Assembly (NCBI RefSeq): GCF_004119455.1 | Contig: NZ_NRQT01000004.1 | Span: 310,001 to 374,000, forward strand | Direction of reading: 5' to 3' | From: Chryseobacterium sp. CH25 | GTDB taxonomy: Bacteria; Bacteroidota; Bacteroidia; Flavobacteriales; Weeksellaceae | DNA: 64,000 nucleotides | Shown: one piece after another, positions 56,968 to 64,000 of the stretch | Position numbering within the stretch: the first letter of the stretch is position 1 | Layout of the letters: each line of letters begins with the position of its first letter | Translations under genes and position numbers: made by a program | The notes under the pieces: model-generated | Told to the model about the DNA's origin: nothing | The model's database searches: none | The model's input: only the letters and a program-made list of their open reading frames with translations

Positions 56968-57504
56968 ATGGAAATCAATATAAGAAAAGAAGTACAGGAA
57001 GACTTCAAAAAAGTATCAGAACTTATTCGCACAGCTTTTGAAAGCGAGGAACACAGCGATCATGAAGAACATTTTTTAGTAGAACGTTTGAGAAATTCTG
57101 ATGCCTTCATTCCAGAATTGTCAATGGTTGCCGAGGCAGATCATCAGATTGTAGGTTATATATTGCTTACAAAGATCATTATTGAAGATGAGAATCAAAA
57201 GAATTATACCTCATTGGCATTAGCTCCGGTTGCAGTATCACCTGAATTTCAGGGCAAAGGTATTGGCGGGAAGCTTATAAAAGAAGCTCACCAGAAAGCA
57301 AAAGAATTAGGCTTCGGTTCTGTAGTATTGCTGGGACACGAAAACTATTATCCTAAATTTGGATATAAGTTAACCAAAGAATTTGGAATCAGATTACCTT
57401 TTGAGGTGCCTGAAGCCAATTGTATGGTCATAGAACTTACTGAAAATGCATTGCAAAACGTAAACGGAGTTGTTCGATACCCTAAAGAATTTGGAATTGA
57501 ATAA
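56968..57504 (+). CDS. GNAT family N-acetyltransferase
   Basis: The 178-residue protein has the GNAT acetyl-CoA motif A (LAPVAVSPEFQGKGIGGKLIKEA, about 90-112, with QGKGIG) and the YPKFGYK segment near 135. It resembles the YhbS-like branch. The acetyl acceptor is unknown. It follows rsgA closely and is ended by a hairpin terminator shared with the opposite gene. Confidence 0.9.
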   Translation: MEINIRKEVQEDFKKVSELIRTAFESEEHSDHEEHFLVERLRNSDAFIPELSMVAEADHQIVGYILLTKIIIEDENQKNYTSLALAPVAVSPEFQGKGIGGKLIKEAHQKAKELGFGSVVLLGHENYYPKFGYKLTKEFGIRLPFEVPEANCMVIELTENALQNVNGVVRYPKEFGIE

Positions 57505-57533
57505 TATCTGACAAAGATTAAGTTCTTGTCAAT

Positions 57534-57568
57534 AAACGGTTTATCTTGATGGTAAGCCGTTTGTTTTT
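57534..57568. terminator. Bidirectional terminator between GNAT and MFS genes
   Basis: Arms AAACGGTTTA and TAAGCCGTTT (one G-U) with a 9-base loop; GTTTTT follows on the plus strand. A spacer to 57761 contains words resembling the repeat at 46900-46940 (ATTCGTGGCAAAAA), otherwise nothing. Confidence 0.65.
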
Positions 57569-57761
57569 CCAAATATGGCTTAAAAATTAAAGAACCTAAG
57601 TTTGAGGAAATATTGTTTGTCAATACATTGTTAATGTGTGATATATTAACGCAATGGCTCGCAAAGTTTTTTTCAAGTTTTAAAAATCTCTTGTGACCCT
57701 GGCGTTAAAAAAGATTATTCATCATAGGCTAGTATAAATTCGTGGCAAAAAATAAGTGTTT

Positions 57762-58989
57762 TTATATTGTATTTGAAGATTTGTTTTTTCTGCTTGTATA
57801 ATATATGATAATAGCACTTATAATCATCAAAACCGAAGCCAGAAGAAACGGAGCCCCTGAAAACTGAAACGGAGCCTTATCATGCGTAAAATAGTAAAAA
57901 AGATGAGTCATAATAGGCGGTCCAATAATTGAAGTGGCACTTACCAGACTCGTTAATGCTCCCTGAAGCTCACCCTGTTGGTTGGAAGAAATATTTTTAC
58001 TGATCATCGACTGAAGTGAGGGGCCACAGATGCCTCCCAATGAATAAGGGATAAGAAACATCAGCATCATCCAACCTTCGCTTGCAAAAGAAAATAGTAA
58101 TAATCCTAGTGCGTAAAAAATTAAGCCGGTATAGATGCTTTTTTGCTCACCTAATTTAGGTGCTGTCCATCTTATTAAAACACCTTGAACCAAGCCAAGC
58201 AAAAGTCCTAGCACTCCTAACGACAAACCTACAGCTCTTTCTGACCAATTAAATTGATACATCGTAAAGAAATGCCAGTTACTTTGTACAGCCTGGAGGC
58301 CAATATATACTAAAATTAAAGCAATCACTAAATTTGAAATTTTCGGATGCTTTGCTAAAAACTTAAGAGATCCAATGGGATTTGCACGTCTCCATTCAAA
58401 TGGCCGCCTTTTGTTTTTATCCAAGCTCTCAGGAAGAATGAAATAACCATAGAGAAAGTTCAGTAAACACAGAACCGATGCAACATAAAAAGGAATTCTG
58501 GCACCATAGTGCCCTAGCAGTCCTCCAAGTACTGGTCCTATGATGAATCCCAAACCAAATGCAGCACCAATTAATCCAAAATTCTTAGTTCTGGTTTCAT
58601 CGGTAGACACATCGGCAATATAAGCACTTGCCGTTGAGATACTGGCTCCGGTGAGCCCCGCAATGATTCGTCCGGCAAATAACCACCCAATAGAAGGAGC
58701 TACTGCAAGTAAAAGGTAGTCTAATGCAAATCCCAGTAGAGAAATTAATAGGATAGGACGTCTTCCGTATTGGTCACTAAGATTACCGACTATTGGTGAA
58801 AATATGAACTGGGTGAAAGCATAAGCAAAACCCAACCAGCCACCATAGGTTGCCGCTTCAGTAATATCACTATGAATAAGCTCTCCAATAAGTTTAGGGA
58901 CAACAGGAAGTATAATTCCCCAACCTGTAATATCAATAAGTAAAGTGATAAATATAAAACCAACTGCTGCTTTTTATCTGTTTTTTCAT
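57762..58989 (-). pseudogene. MFS transporter, TetA-like, N-terminus split by one frameshift
   Basis: The open frame starts only at a TTG (58835), inside helix 2, and would lack helix 1. The missing part is present upstream in another frame (AAVGFIFITLLIDITGWGII, then LPVVPKLIGELI). It joins an ATG at 58989 (MKKQIK) if the A5 run of the coding strand (T5 at 58971-58975) is shortened by one base. The restored protein has 408 residues and 12 helices, with the MFS motif GNLSDQYGRRP after helix 2. The TetA/multidrug branch exports drugs by proton antiport. An AraC regulator 86 bases upstream may control it. Either a sequence error or a recent inactivation. Confidence 0.85.
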
Positions 58990-59075
58990 GGCATAAAAGT
59001 AGACAGAGCCAAAAAATCAGACATTGACGTGTTAATGGGTTTTACGTACAATTTGTAACGTGATTGGTGAATTAC

Positions 59076-59975
59076 CTATGGAAGCCTGGTTATTGTGGTT
59101 TGATCCCTATATGATTTTGGAGATATCCCGGTTATTCTTTTAAAATATCTGCAGAAGACACTTGTCTCCCCAAAGTTTAATTCATTGCTGATTTCCTTGA
59201 TGGACAAATTGGTTGATTTAAGAAGTGTCTTGGCTTCCAATATCAGAATATGATCAATCCATTGTGATACAGATCTACCCGTTTTTTCTTTCAGAAATGT
59301 GGAAAGATATTGAGGGGTTAAATGAAGTTTCTCTGCATAAAAATTAACACTTCTCTGTTCCTTGGTATATTTTAAAATCAATTGGTAAAAGTCATCTATA
59401 ATTTCGTGTGTTCTACTTTTTGATGACCCCTTGGAATTGGGTATCTCAGTATATACTTCGGAAATCATATTGATGATTACCATGATAAGATGCCGAAGAA
59501 TTTCAGCTTTATTGGGGCTTGGTTTTTTATGGTAAAAATTTTTTAACAGAGTGATTAATTCAGTTTTTAACCTTATTTCATCCTCTTGAAGCCTGATTAC
59601 AGGTTGCCATCGGATCTGATTATTCATTACAAATTCACGTAGCATTGGAAATGCTGACATGAAATCTAAAGAGATTCCAATGGTTACTATTTCTGCGTCG
59701 TCACTCAGGTATTTTGTATCAATTAATAGCTGTGGTGGTAAAACCGCTATATCACCTGCATTTATTTCATAATCCAGGAAATGGATCTGCATTTTCATGG
59801 ACCCTTTAATCATGAAGCCAAGTAATAATCCATCAAATAAACGGCTATGCTCAGTATACCCATTACTGAAGTTGGCTGATTGATGGAAGATAACGATTCC
59901 ATCTGTCTTTTTGGAGGGATCAATATTATAGAGTTGATAAACATTATCCAGGGTTATAAATAAAGCCATGTACAA
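59076..59975 (-). CDS. AraC family transcriptional regulator
   Basis: The 299-residue protein has a cupin-like N-terminal half (about 30-140; GLLLGFMIKGSMKMQIHF, AGDIAVLPPQL) and a C-terminal AraC helix-turn-helix pair (about 205-295; FYAEKLHLTPQYLSTFLKEKTG and EISNELNFGETSVFCRYFKRITGISPKSYR). A start two codons later (59969, MALFIT) is equally possible. It is encoded just upstream of the TetA-like transporter on the same strand, which suggests inducer-dependent control of efflux. Confidence 0.9.
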   Translation of the reverse strand: MYMALFITLDNVYQLYNIDPSKKTDGIVIFHQSANFSNGYTEHSRLFDGLLLGFMIKGSMKMQIHFLDYEINAGDIAVLPPQLLIDTKYLSDDAEIVTIGISLDFMSAFPMLREFVMNNQIRWQPVIRLQEDEIRLKTELITLLKNFYHKKPSPNKAEILRHLIMVIINMISEVYTEIPNSKGSSKSRTHEIIDDFYQLILKYTKEQRSVNFYAEKLHLTPQYLSTFLKEKTGRSVSQWIDHILILEAKTLLKSTNLSIKEISNELNFGETSVFCRYFKRITGISPKSYRDQTTITRLP

Positions 59976-60183
59976 ATATTGAAAAATATTTTCTGAAAAA
60001 TAGGTTCTATCCTCTCATTTTGTATTTTATTTACAAGATGAAATTCATTTTCTATATTGAAGATGCAATTCTTGTAAAATCTGACCAAGTAATTTTTTTA
60101 AGCTTTTTATTTTTAGATGATAATAAGTCTGTTGGACGAACTATTAAATATAATCAAAAGTAAGAGGGGGCTCTCCTCTCCGC

Positions 60184-60199
60184 AAAGTCTCCTGACTTT
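60184..60199 (+). repeat. Dispersed palindromic repeat, copy 3
   Basis: AAAGTCTCCTGACTTT, flanked by CGC and GAGG, identical in its core to copy 2. A reverse arm CAAAGTTCAG lies 20-30 bases later, as in copy 1. Confidence 0.8.
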
Positions 60200-60254
60200 G
60201 AGGTAGTAATAAAGCCCCAAAGTTCAGAAATTTCAAACAAGAGACTTCAATAAA

Positions 60255-60288
60255 TAAAAAAAACAGCCTTAAAAAGGCTGTTTTATAT
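60255..60288. terminator. Hairpin terminator in the 59976-60478 spacer
   Basis: Arms AAACAGCCT and AGGCTGTTT with a short loop; an A-rich flank on one side and T-rich on the other, so it can act in both directions. It probably ends the GT14 transcript arriving on the minus strand. Nothing else was recognised in this spacer apart from the repeat. Confidence 0.7.
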
Positions 60289-60478
60289 TTTGAATTCAAA
60301 ATTATTGAAAGATGATAAAAGAAATTGAAATTACTTTCCTATATTAAAGCTACCAATATTTGTAGAATTTATTGCAACACCTTACTATTAATGTTCTATT
60401 TTCTGAGCAGCAGCTATTATCCCCCTTACAGTGCTAGGTTTAGTTTCTTCCATGATGTTCTTTCTTTCACCCAGAAGT

Positions 60479-61462
60479 TTAATTATTTTGCTGGTCGTCT
60501 CTTTTTAATTCTCTTTCCACTTCATCAACCTCGGTTAAGGGAAGAAGAAAGGTGTTTTCAATATAGTTCCGGATATTTTCGTCCGTTTTATGATTTATTT
60601 TTCTGATAAAGAGCTGATTGGTAGATTTCAGAGACTCTATATACTTCAATATGTCCTGTTTATTATGAAAAATTGATTTTTCAAATATTGCTCTTTTATC
60701 ATCATTCACAATAATGTCATTAAATGATGTGTTCATAAGAACAGTCTGAAAAAAAGATTCGGCGGGTAAAAAAGTGTGTAGGTAGTAATCTTCAAAGTCC
60801 ATTACTTTTTTATTGCTTGTTAAGAAAGCACAGGTTTCCCTTGTAAACATAAACCATTTCCCACCAATATAGGGTGTTACTCCCTTCATAAATTCTCTTT
60901 TATAGATGAATGAGGAAATCATATAAGCTAATTCAGTGAAATGATTCTGTATTCTTTTCAGGGTATCTGGCCTGTAAAATTTCTGATCATAGTAGAATAG
61001 ATAATTCCGGCCGTTATTTACGGTAAGAAAATTACGTATGATGGGTTGGGATTTCAGGGGATAATCTTCACCACTGAGATTGATGAAATAATCCCATTCC
61101 CGGCTTGCATTTAAGAGAAACTCCATTGCATTAAGCTCTGCCTGGATCATACTGAAGCCACCTGAAACAATATTCAGACTTTCTAGAATAAAAACATTAG
61201 GAAATTGTGTTATATAGAGCTGTATTTCTTCTGTAAAAGAGTCTTGGGCCTTTCTATCAATATGAATAAGATAGAACTGATCTTTTGTATAAATTTTCTG
61301 AAACATTGCCTTGAATACATGAGGCTTATGATGAATCATAATAAAATAGGCAATTTTTACATGCGATGTTGCATGTGATTTCAGGGTCTGGGTTTGAGGT
61401 TGGGTTTTGGGAAAAGCAGTTTGCATTTTGGGAAGCTTAAAATCATCCGCATCTGCAAACAA
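60479..61462 (-). CDS. Core-2/I-branching beta-1,6-N-acetylglucosaminyltransferase family (GT14)
   Basis: The 327-residue protein matches the Branch domain: KIAYFIMIHHKP at the start (about 32-43), YLIHIDRKA, an ILESLNIVSGGFSMIQAEL segment, NLSGEDYPLKS (about 145), GGKWFMFTRETCAFL (about 225) and PAESFFQTVL (about 250). No signal peptide or membrane helix, so it should act in the cytoplasm, as bacterial GT14 members in glycan clusters do. Here it stands alone, with no glycan cluster around it. Sugar donor and acceptor are unknown. Confidence 0.87.
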   Translation of the reverse strand: MFADADDFKLPKMQTAFPKTQPQTQTLKSHATSHVKIAYFIMIHHKPHVFKAMFQKIYTKDQFYLIHIDRKAQDSFTEEIQLYITQFPNVFILESLNIVSGGFSMIQAELNAMEFLLNASREWDYFINLSGEDYPLKSQPIIRNFLTVNNGRNYLFYYDQKFYRPDTLKRIQNHFTELAYMISSFIYKREFMKGVTPYIGGKWFMFTRETCAFLTSNKKVMDFEDYYLHTFLPAESFFQTVLMNTSFNDIIVNDDKRAIFEKSIFHNKQDILKYIESLKSTNQLFIRKINHKTDENIRNYIENTFLLPLTEVDEVERELKRDDQQNN

Positions 61463-61541
61463 TTCGATTAACGTGCGGAAGGTATAAATAAATTTTTGAT
61501 AATCAGTTAATTAAATGTAGTTTTGTTTGTTTTTTTTATCG

Positions 61542-61549
61542 TAGGTTTG
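61542..61549 (+). promoter_or_regulatory. Possible -7 box upstream of the helicase relic
   Basis: TAGGTTTG fits TAnnTTTG; a TTG lies 16 bases upstream (61523-61525). It would give a leader of about 300 nt. Tentative. Confidence 0.3.
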
Positions 61550-61857
61550 CAAAACATTTATAAAACAGGTTTCTGCCTTTGCTATTCTGTAATAGTTTAA
61601 ACTCACAATTTTTTCTTTCAGTCTTTGCTTTTTCAGCCGCCCAATTATCGATCGGGTTTCTAATATGAAATGATATATGAATTTTTTCATATTAGAATGA
61701 TACGTTATTGCTGGCTTATCAATAATAATTATTTGATTTAGATTAAGTTGAGCAAGTGAAAGTAATGAGGAAAGAAGTTATTTACTTATCCTACCATACA
61801 CCAATTCAAATTCTGGAAAGTGAATTTGCCTACAAAATATCGGGAAATCCGAAAATT

Positions 61858-62900
61858 ATGATGAGTTTTAAAAGTTTAAATTTAATTAATCCAATTATCC
61901 GTGCTGTTACAGAATTAGGCTATTCCAAACCAACTGAAATACAGTATTCGGCTATACCACATATTCTTGCCGGGAAAGATATTATAGGATGTGCTCAGAC
62001 AGGGACTGGTAAAACGGCAGCTTTTGTAATGCCTATCCTGCAGCTGTTAAAAAAATATACTCCTGAACATAAAGAAATAAGAACATTGATACTTACCCCG
62101 ACTCATGAGGGGGCGATGCAGATTGAAGAGAATTTTGATGTTTACAGCAAATATTTACCCTTATCACAGCTTTCTATTTATGGAGGAGTTTTAGCAGGTG
62201 GTCAGCTTGCCGCCCTTAGAAAAAGAGTAGATATTCTGGTGGCTACCCCTGACAGATTGCTGTATTTGGATAATAAAAGACATATTGATCTTTCTAAAAT
62301 AGAAATACTTGTTTTGGATGAAACAGACAGAATATTGAATATGGGTTTTGTCAATGATGTCAAAAAAATTTTAAAACTGATTCCTCAGAAAAGACAGACA
62401 TTGTTTTTTTCTACTACATTGCCTAAAAGTGTGAAGAAATTTGCAGAATCAATTCTGAATAACCCTATAGAGATTACTATCACTTCTTTATCTTCAACGT
62501 TACAAACTATGAAAGAACCCGTTTATTTTGCGGAAAATAGAGATGAGACAGGTTTACTAATTGATTTATTACAAAATGAAAATATAAGGCGTTCACTAAT
62601 TTTTAGCCGTACTAAACATGCTGCCAATAAGTTTGTACAGGAATTGTAAGGGGTAGGAATTTTTATAATAGCAATTGATGGATACAAATCTTACATGGCA
62701 AGACAGGATGAACTTCATGATCTTCCTCATGCAGTAAACTAAGAGTTTCCTAATATTCCGGAAATTTTTATGTCCACCGGATCGGAAGGGCAGCAATGAA
62801 AGGTATTGCTATTGCATTTTGTGATGCAGATGAAAGGTCAGATCATTTTATAAATAAAATCTGTATCGTTTACAGAAAAATAATAAATAATTTTTTTTAA
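61858..62900 (+). pseudogene. Decayed DEAD-box RNA helicase (RhlE-like)
   Basis: The frame from 61858 (MMSFKSL; an extended frame opens at 61756) keeps the Q motif (KPTEIQ) and motif I (AQTGTGKT). The other motifs have changed: PTRELA to PTHEGA, TPGR to TPDR, DEAD to DETD, SAT to STT. It stops at 62649. Recognisable C-terminal helicase pieces follow: GYKS and MARQ, then DELHDLPHAVN, a stop in place of Tyr, EFPNIPE, a frameshift, and YVHRIGR (motif VI) to about 62900. About 35-40 residues with motif V are missing. Several independent lesions show true decay, unlike the single-base breaks elsewhere in the window. A cspA-type gene follows, a common neighbour of such helicases. Confidence 0.88.
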
Positions 62901-62911
62901 TAATAATTACA

Positions 62912-63106
62912 ATGCAACAAGGCACAGTAAAATTTTTCAATGAAGCGAAAGGCTTCGGATTTATTTCTCCTATAGATGGGAGTAAGGATATATTTGTACA
63001 TTCATCAGGATTAAGCACAAGCGCAATTCGTGAAAATGATAAAGTCGTTTTTGATGTACAAAAGAGTGATAAAGGGTTAAATGCGGTGAATGTAAAATTG
63101 GCGTAA
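62912..63106 (+). CDS. Cold-shock domain protein (CspA family)
   Basis: The 64-residue protein is one cold-shock domain with both RNA-binding motifs: KGFGFI (RNP1, about 13-18) and DIFVH (RNP2, about 26-30). It binds single-stranded RNA or DNA and relieves secondary structure. It starts just behind the helicase relic, which probably once formed an RNA-remodelling pair with it. A short hairpin terminator lies at 63265-63290. Confidence 0.93.
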   Translation: MQQGTVKFFNEAKGFGFISPIDGSKDIFVHSSGLSTSAIRENDKVVFDVQKSDKGLNAVNVKLA

Positions 63107-63264
63107 TTAATCTCTAATCATCTGTTTGAAATAGATATTATTTTCAATTTCAGTATTATATTTTTTTACAATTCAAAGTCCAGTAACCTTTGGAGTTTGA
63201 GTATATTGTTTGAAAGAACATTAGTGTAAGTTTAATTACTTTTTATTTTCATAATGTTCATTTG

Positions 63265-63290
63265 CCTCTCACAGTACGTGAGAGGTTTTT
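63265..63290 (+). terminator. Rho-independent terminator downstream of the cold-shock gene
   Basis: Perfect 8-bp stem CCTCTCAC / GTGAGAGG with an AGTAC loop and a T5 tail. Confidence 0.8.
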
Positions 63291-63333
63291 CAAGAAATAA
63301 TTCTCATCAGCTTACATACTAAGACATTCAATC

Positions 63334-63864
63334 ATGATTATTATTAACAATTTTATTGAATATAAAGCTTTGGAAGGGCAAATGGTTGGTTTTTCTGACT
63401 GGTACACAATAGACCAGCAGCAAATTAATAGGTTTGCAGAAGCGACTTTAGATGATCAGTGGATCCATATTAATGAGGAAAGGGCAAAAAATGAAGGTCC
63501 TTTTAAATCCACTATTGCTCATGGCTATTTGCTATTAGCGCTAATCCCTTATCTATGGAAGCAAATTGCTGAGGTAAGAAATGTTAAAATGGAAATCAAT
63601 TATGGGATTGAGAATTTGAAATTTGGTCAAGCTGTATTGGTAGGTAGTGATGTAAGGCTCCAGGCAACTGTTAAATCAGTTACCGATCTGAGAGGGACTA
63701 TAAAAGTAGCGGTAGAAGCAAAACTTCTAATAAGAAATCAAATTAAGCCTGCTTACACGGGAAACGTTATCTTTCTCTATCATTTTTTTGAAAAAATAAT
63801 AGGAATGATGATACATTGGATTAATTCCATTTATTTCCTTATCTGCATGAGGTTTGATTACTAA
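63334..63864 (+). CDS. MaoC-like hotdog hydratase with an abnormal C-terminus
   Basis: The protein is a MaoC family hydratase (R-specific enoyl-CoA hydratase type): FAEATLDDQWIHINEERA near residue 35 holds the catalytic Asp/His pair, and STIAHGYLLLALIP follows. Family members of this type end soon after the strand KPAYTGNVIFLYHF, at about 155 residues. Here 25 unrelated residues follow. If the T7 run at 63783-63789 had six bases, the protein would end YHFLKK-stop. So the last part is probably out of frame. The likely role is hydration of enoyl-CoA in fatty acid metabolism. Confidence 0.82.
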   Translation: MIIINNFIEYKALEGQMVGFSDWYTIDQQQINRFAEATLDDQWIHINEERAKNEGPFKSTIAHGYLLLALIPYLWKQIAEVRNVKMEINYGIENLKFGQAVLVGSDVRLQATVKSVTDLRGTIKVAVEAKLLIRNQIKPAYTGNVIFLYHFFEKIIGMMIHWINSIYFLICMRFDY

Positions 63865-63867
63865 ATG

Positions 63868-64000
63868 TCAAATAACATCATAACCGTTCACTCCCAAAAC
63901 AAAGTAATGTTCAATTGTTTTTTGAGCTTTCTTGCACATTGATAAAAGATCATTTACTGATGTGTTGTCGAAAATAAAGTCATCATGGGTTTTTACAATA
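63868..64000 (-). CDS. C-terminal end of an unidentified protein, rest outside window
   Basis: The minus strand is open from the window edge to a TGA at 63870-63868, giving 44 codons that end LGVNGYDVI. The sequence has a natural composition (helical segment NDLLSMCKKAQKTIEHY, then a strand). No family was recognised from so short a piece, and it could be a chance frame. Confidence 0.4.
   Translation of the reverse strand, partial: IVKTHDDFIFDNTSVNDLLSMCKKAQKTIEHYFVLGVNGYDVI

Noticed and set aside
57762..58835. Short MFS protein with TTG start
   Set aside because: It would lack helix 1, which is present intact in the adjacent frame.

Overview
The window is AT-rich, densely coded DNA from a member of the Flavobacteriia, most likely Chryseobacterium or a close relative. 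The evidence is a type IX secretion C-terminal sorting domain, many DUF families typical of Bacteroidota, promoters of the form TTG-N(16-21)-TAnnTTTG, weak ribosome binding sites, and RsgA, DUF2911 and DUF1826 proteins of Bacteroidota type. No rRNA, tRNA, CRISPR array, transposase or integrase was seen.

Region 1 (1-17050, all minus strand) is the outstanding feature. It is a type I polyketide/secondary-lipid synthase locus related in architecture to PUFA (Pfa) and heterocyst-glycolipid synthases. In transcription order it reads: two PfaD-like (nitronate-monooxygenase-fold) enoylreductase domains-KS-AT-ACP, then ACP-KR, then KS-AT-DH-PPTase, a free ACP, an alpha/beta hydrolase, a double GT1 glycosyltransferase, and two condensation-type (HxxxDG) acyltransferases, the last cut by the window edge. 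Genes overlap or nearly touch, so this looks like one operon that builds, glycosylates and esterifies a lipid-like polyketide. A promoter about 500 nt upstream, and a diverged copy of the first codons of the first gene inside the leader, add a regulatory puzzle.

Region 2 (17-31.7 kb) holds DoxX, a Crp/Fnr regulator, an exported glutaminase, a GT-C membrane glycosyltransferase, a roughly 1640-residue T9SS-secreted PKD protein, a PLD-like protein, a DUF1826 protein, a TamA/BamA-like outer membrane protein and a membrane-anchored AraC regulator. Region 3 (31.7-41.3 kb) is a run of three serine hydrolases of the beta-lactamase fold interleaved with small membrane and DUF1266 proteins, followed by an XRE-pentapeptide protein, DUF4287, an OmpA lipoprotein and a small membrane protein. 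Region 4 (41.5-52 kb) holds a secreted protein, a tyrosinase with a DUF2182 membrane partner, a CREST-type membrane protein, and a PIG-L deacetylase / 34-residue microprotein / sodium:solute symporter operon. Region 5 (52-64 kb) has a quinone reductase with an AraC regulator, YdeI and epoxide-hydrolase-like genes, an RsgA GTPase behind a structured leader, a GNAT protein, an AraC-MFS pair, a GT14 glycosyltransferase, a decayed DEAD-box helicase, a cold-shock protein and a MaoC hydratase.

A recurring theme is single-base frameshifts, nearly all in short homopolymers: PKS at 11269-11274, T9SS protein at 22779-22781, serine hydrolase at 36955-36961, tyrosinase at 45275-45278, PIG-L at 48155-48159 and about 49128-49131, MFS at 58971-58975, and possibly MaoC at 63783-63789. 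Restoring one base in each rebuilds a family-typical protein. This pattern suggests homopolymer errors in the assembly rather than so many real pseudogenes. The DEAD-box helicase at 61858-62900, in contrast, is truly decayed.
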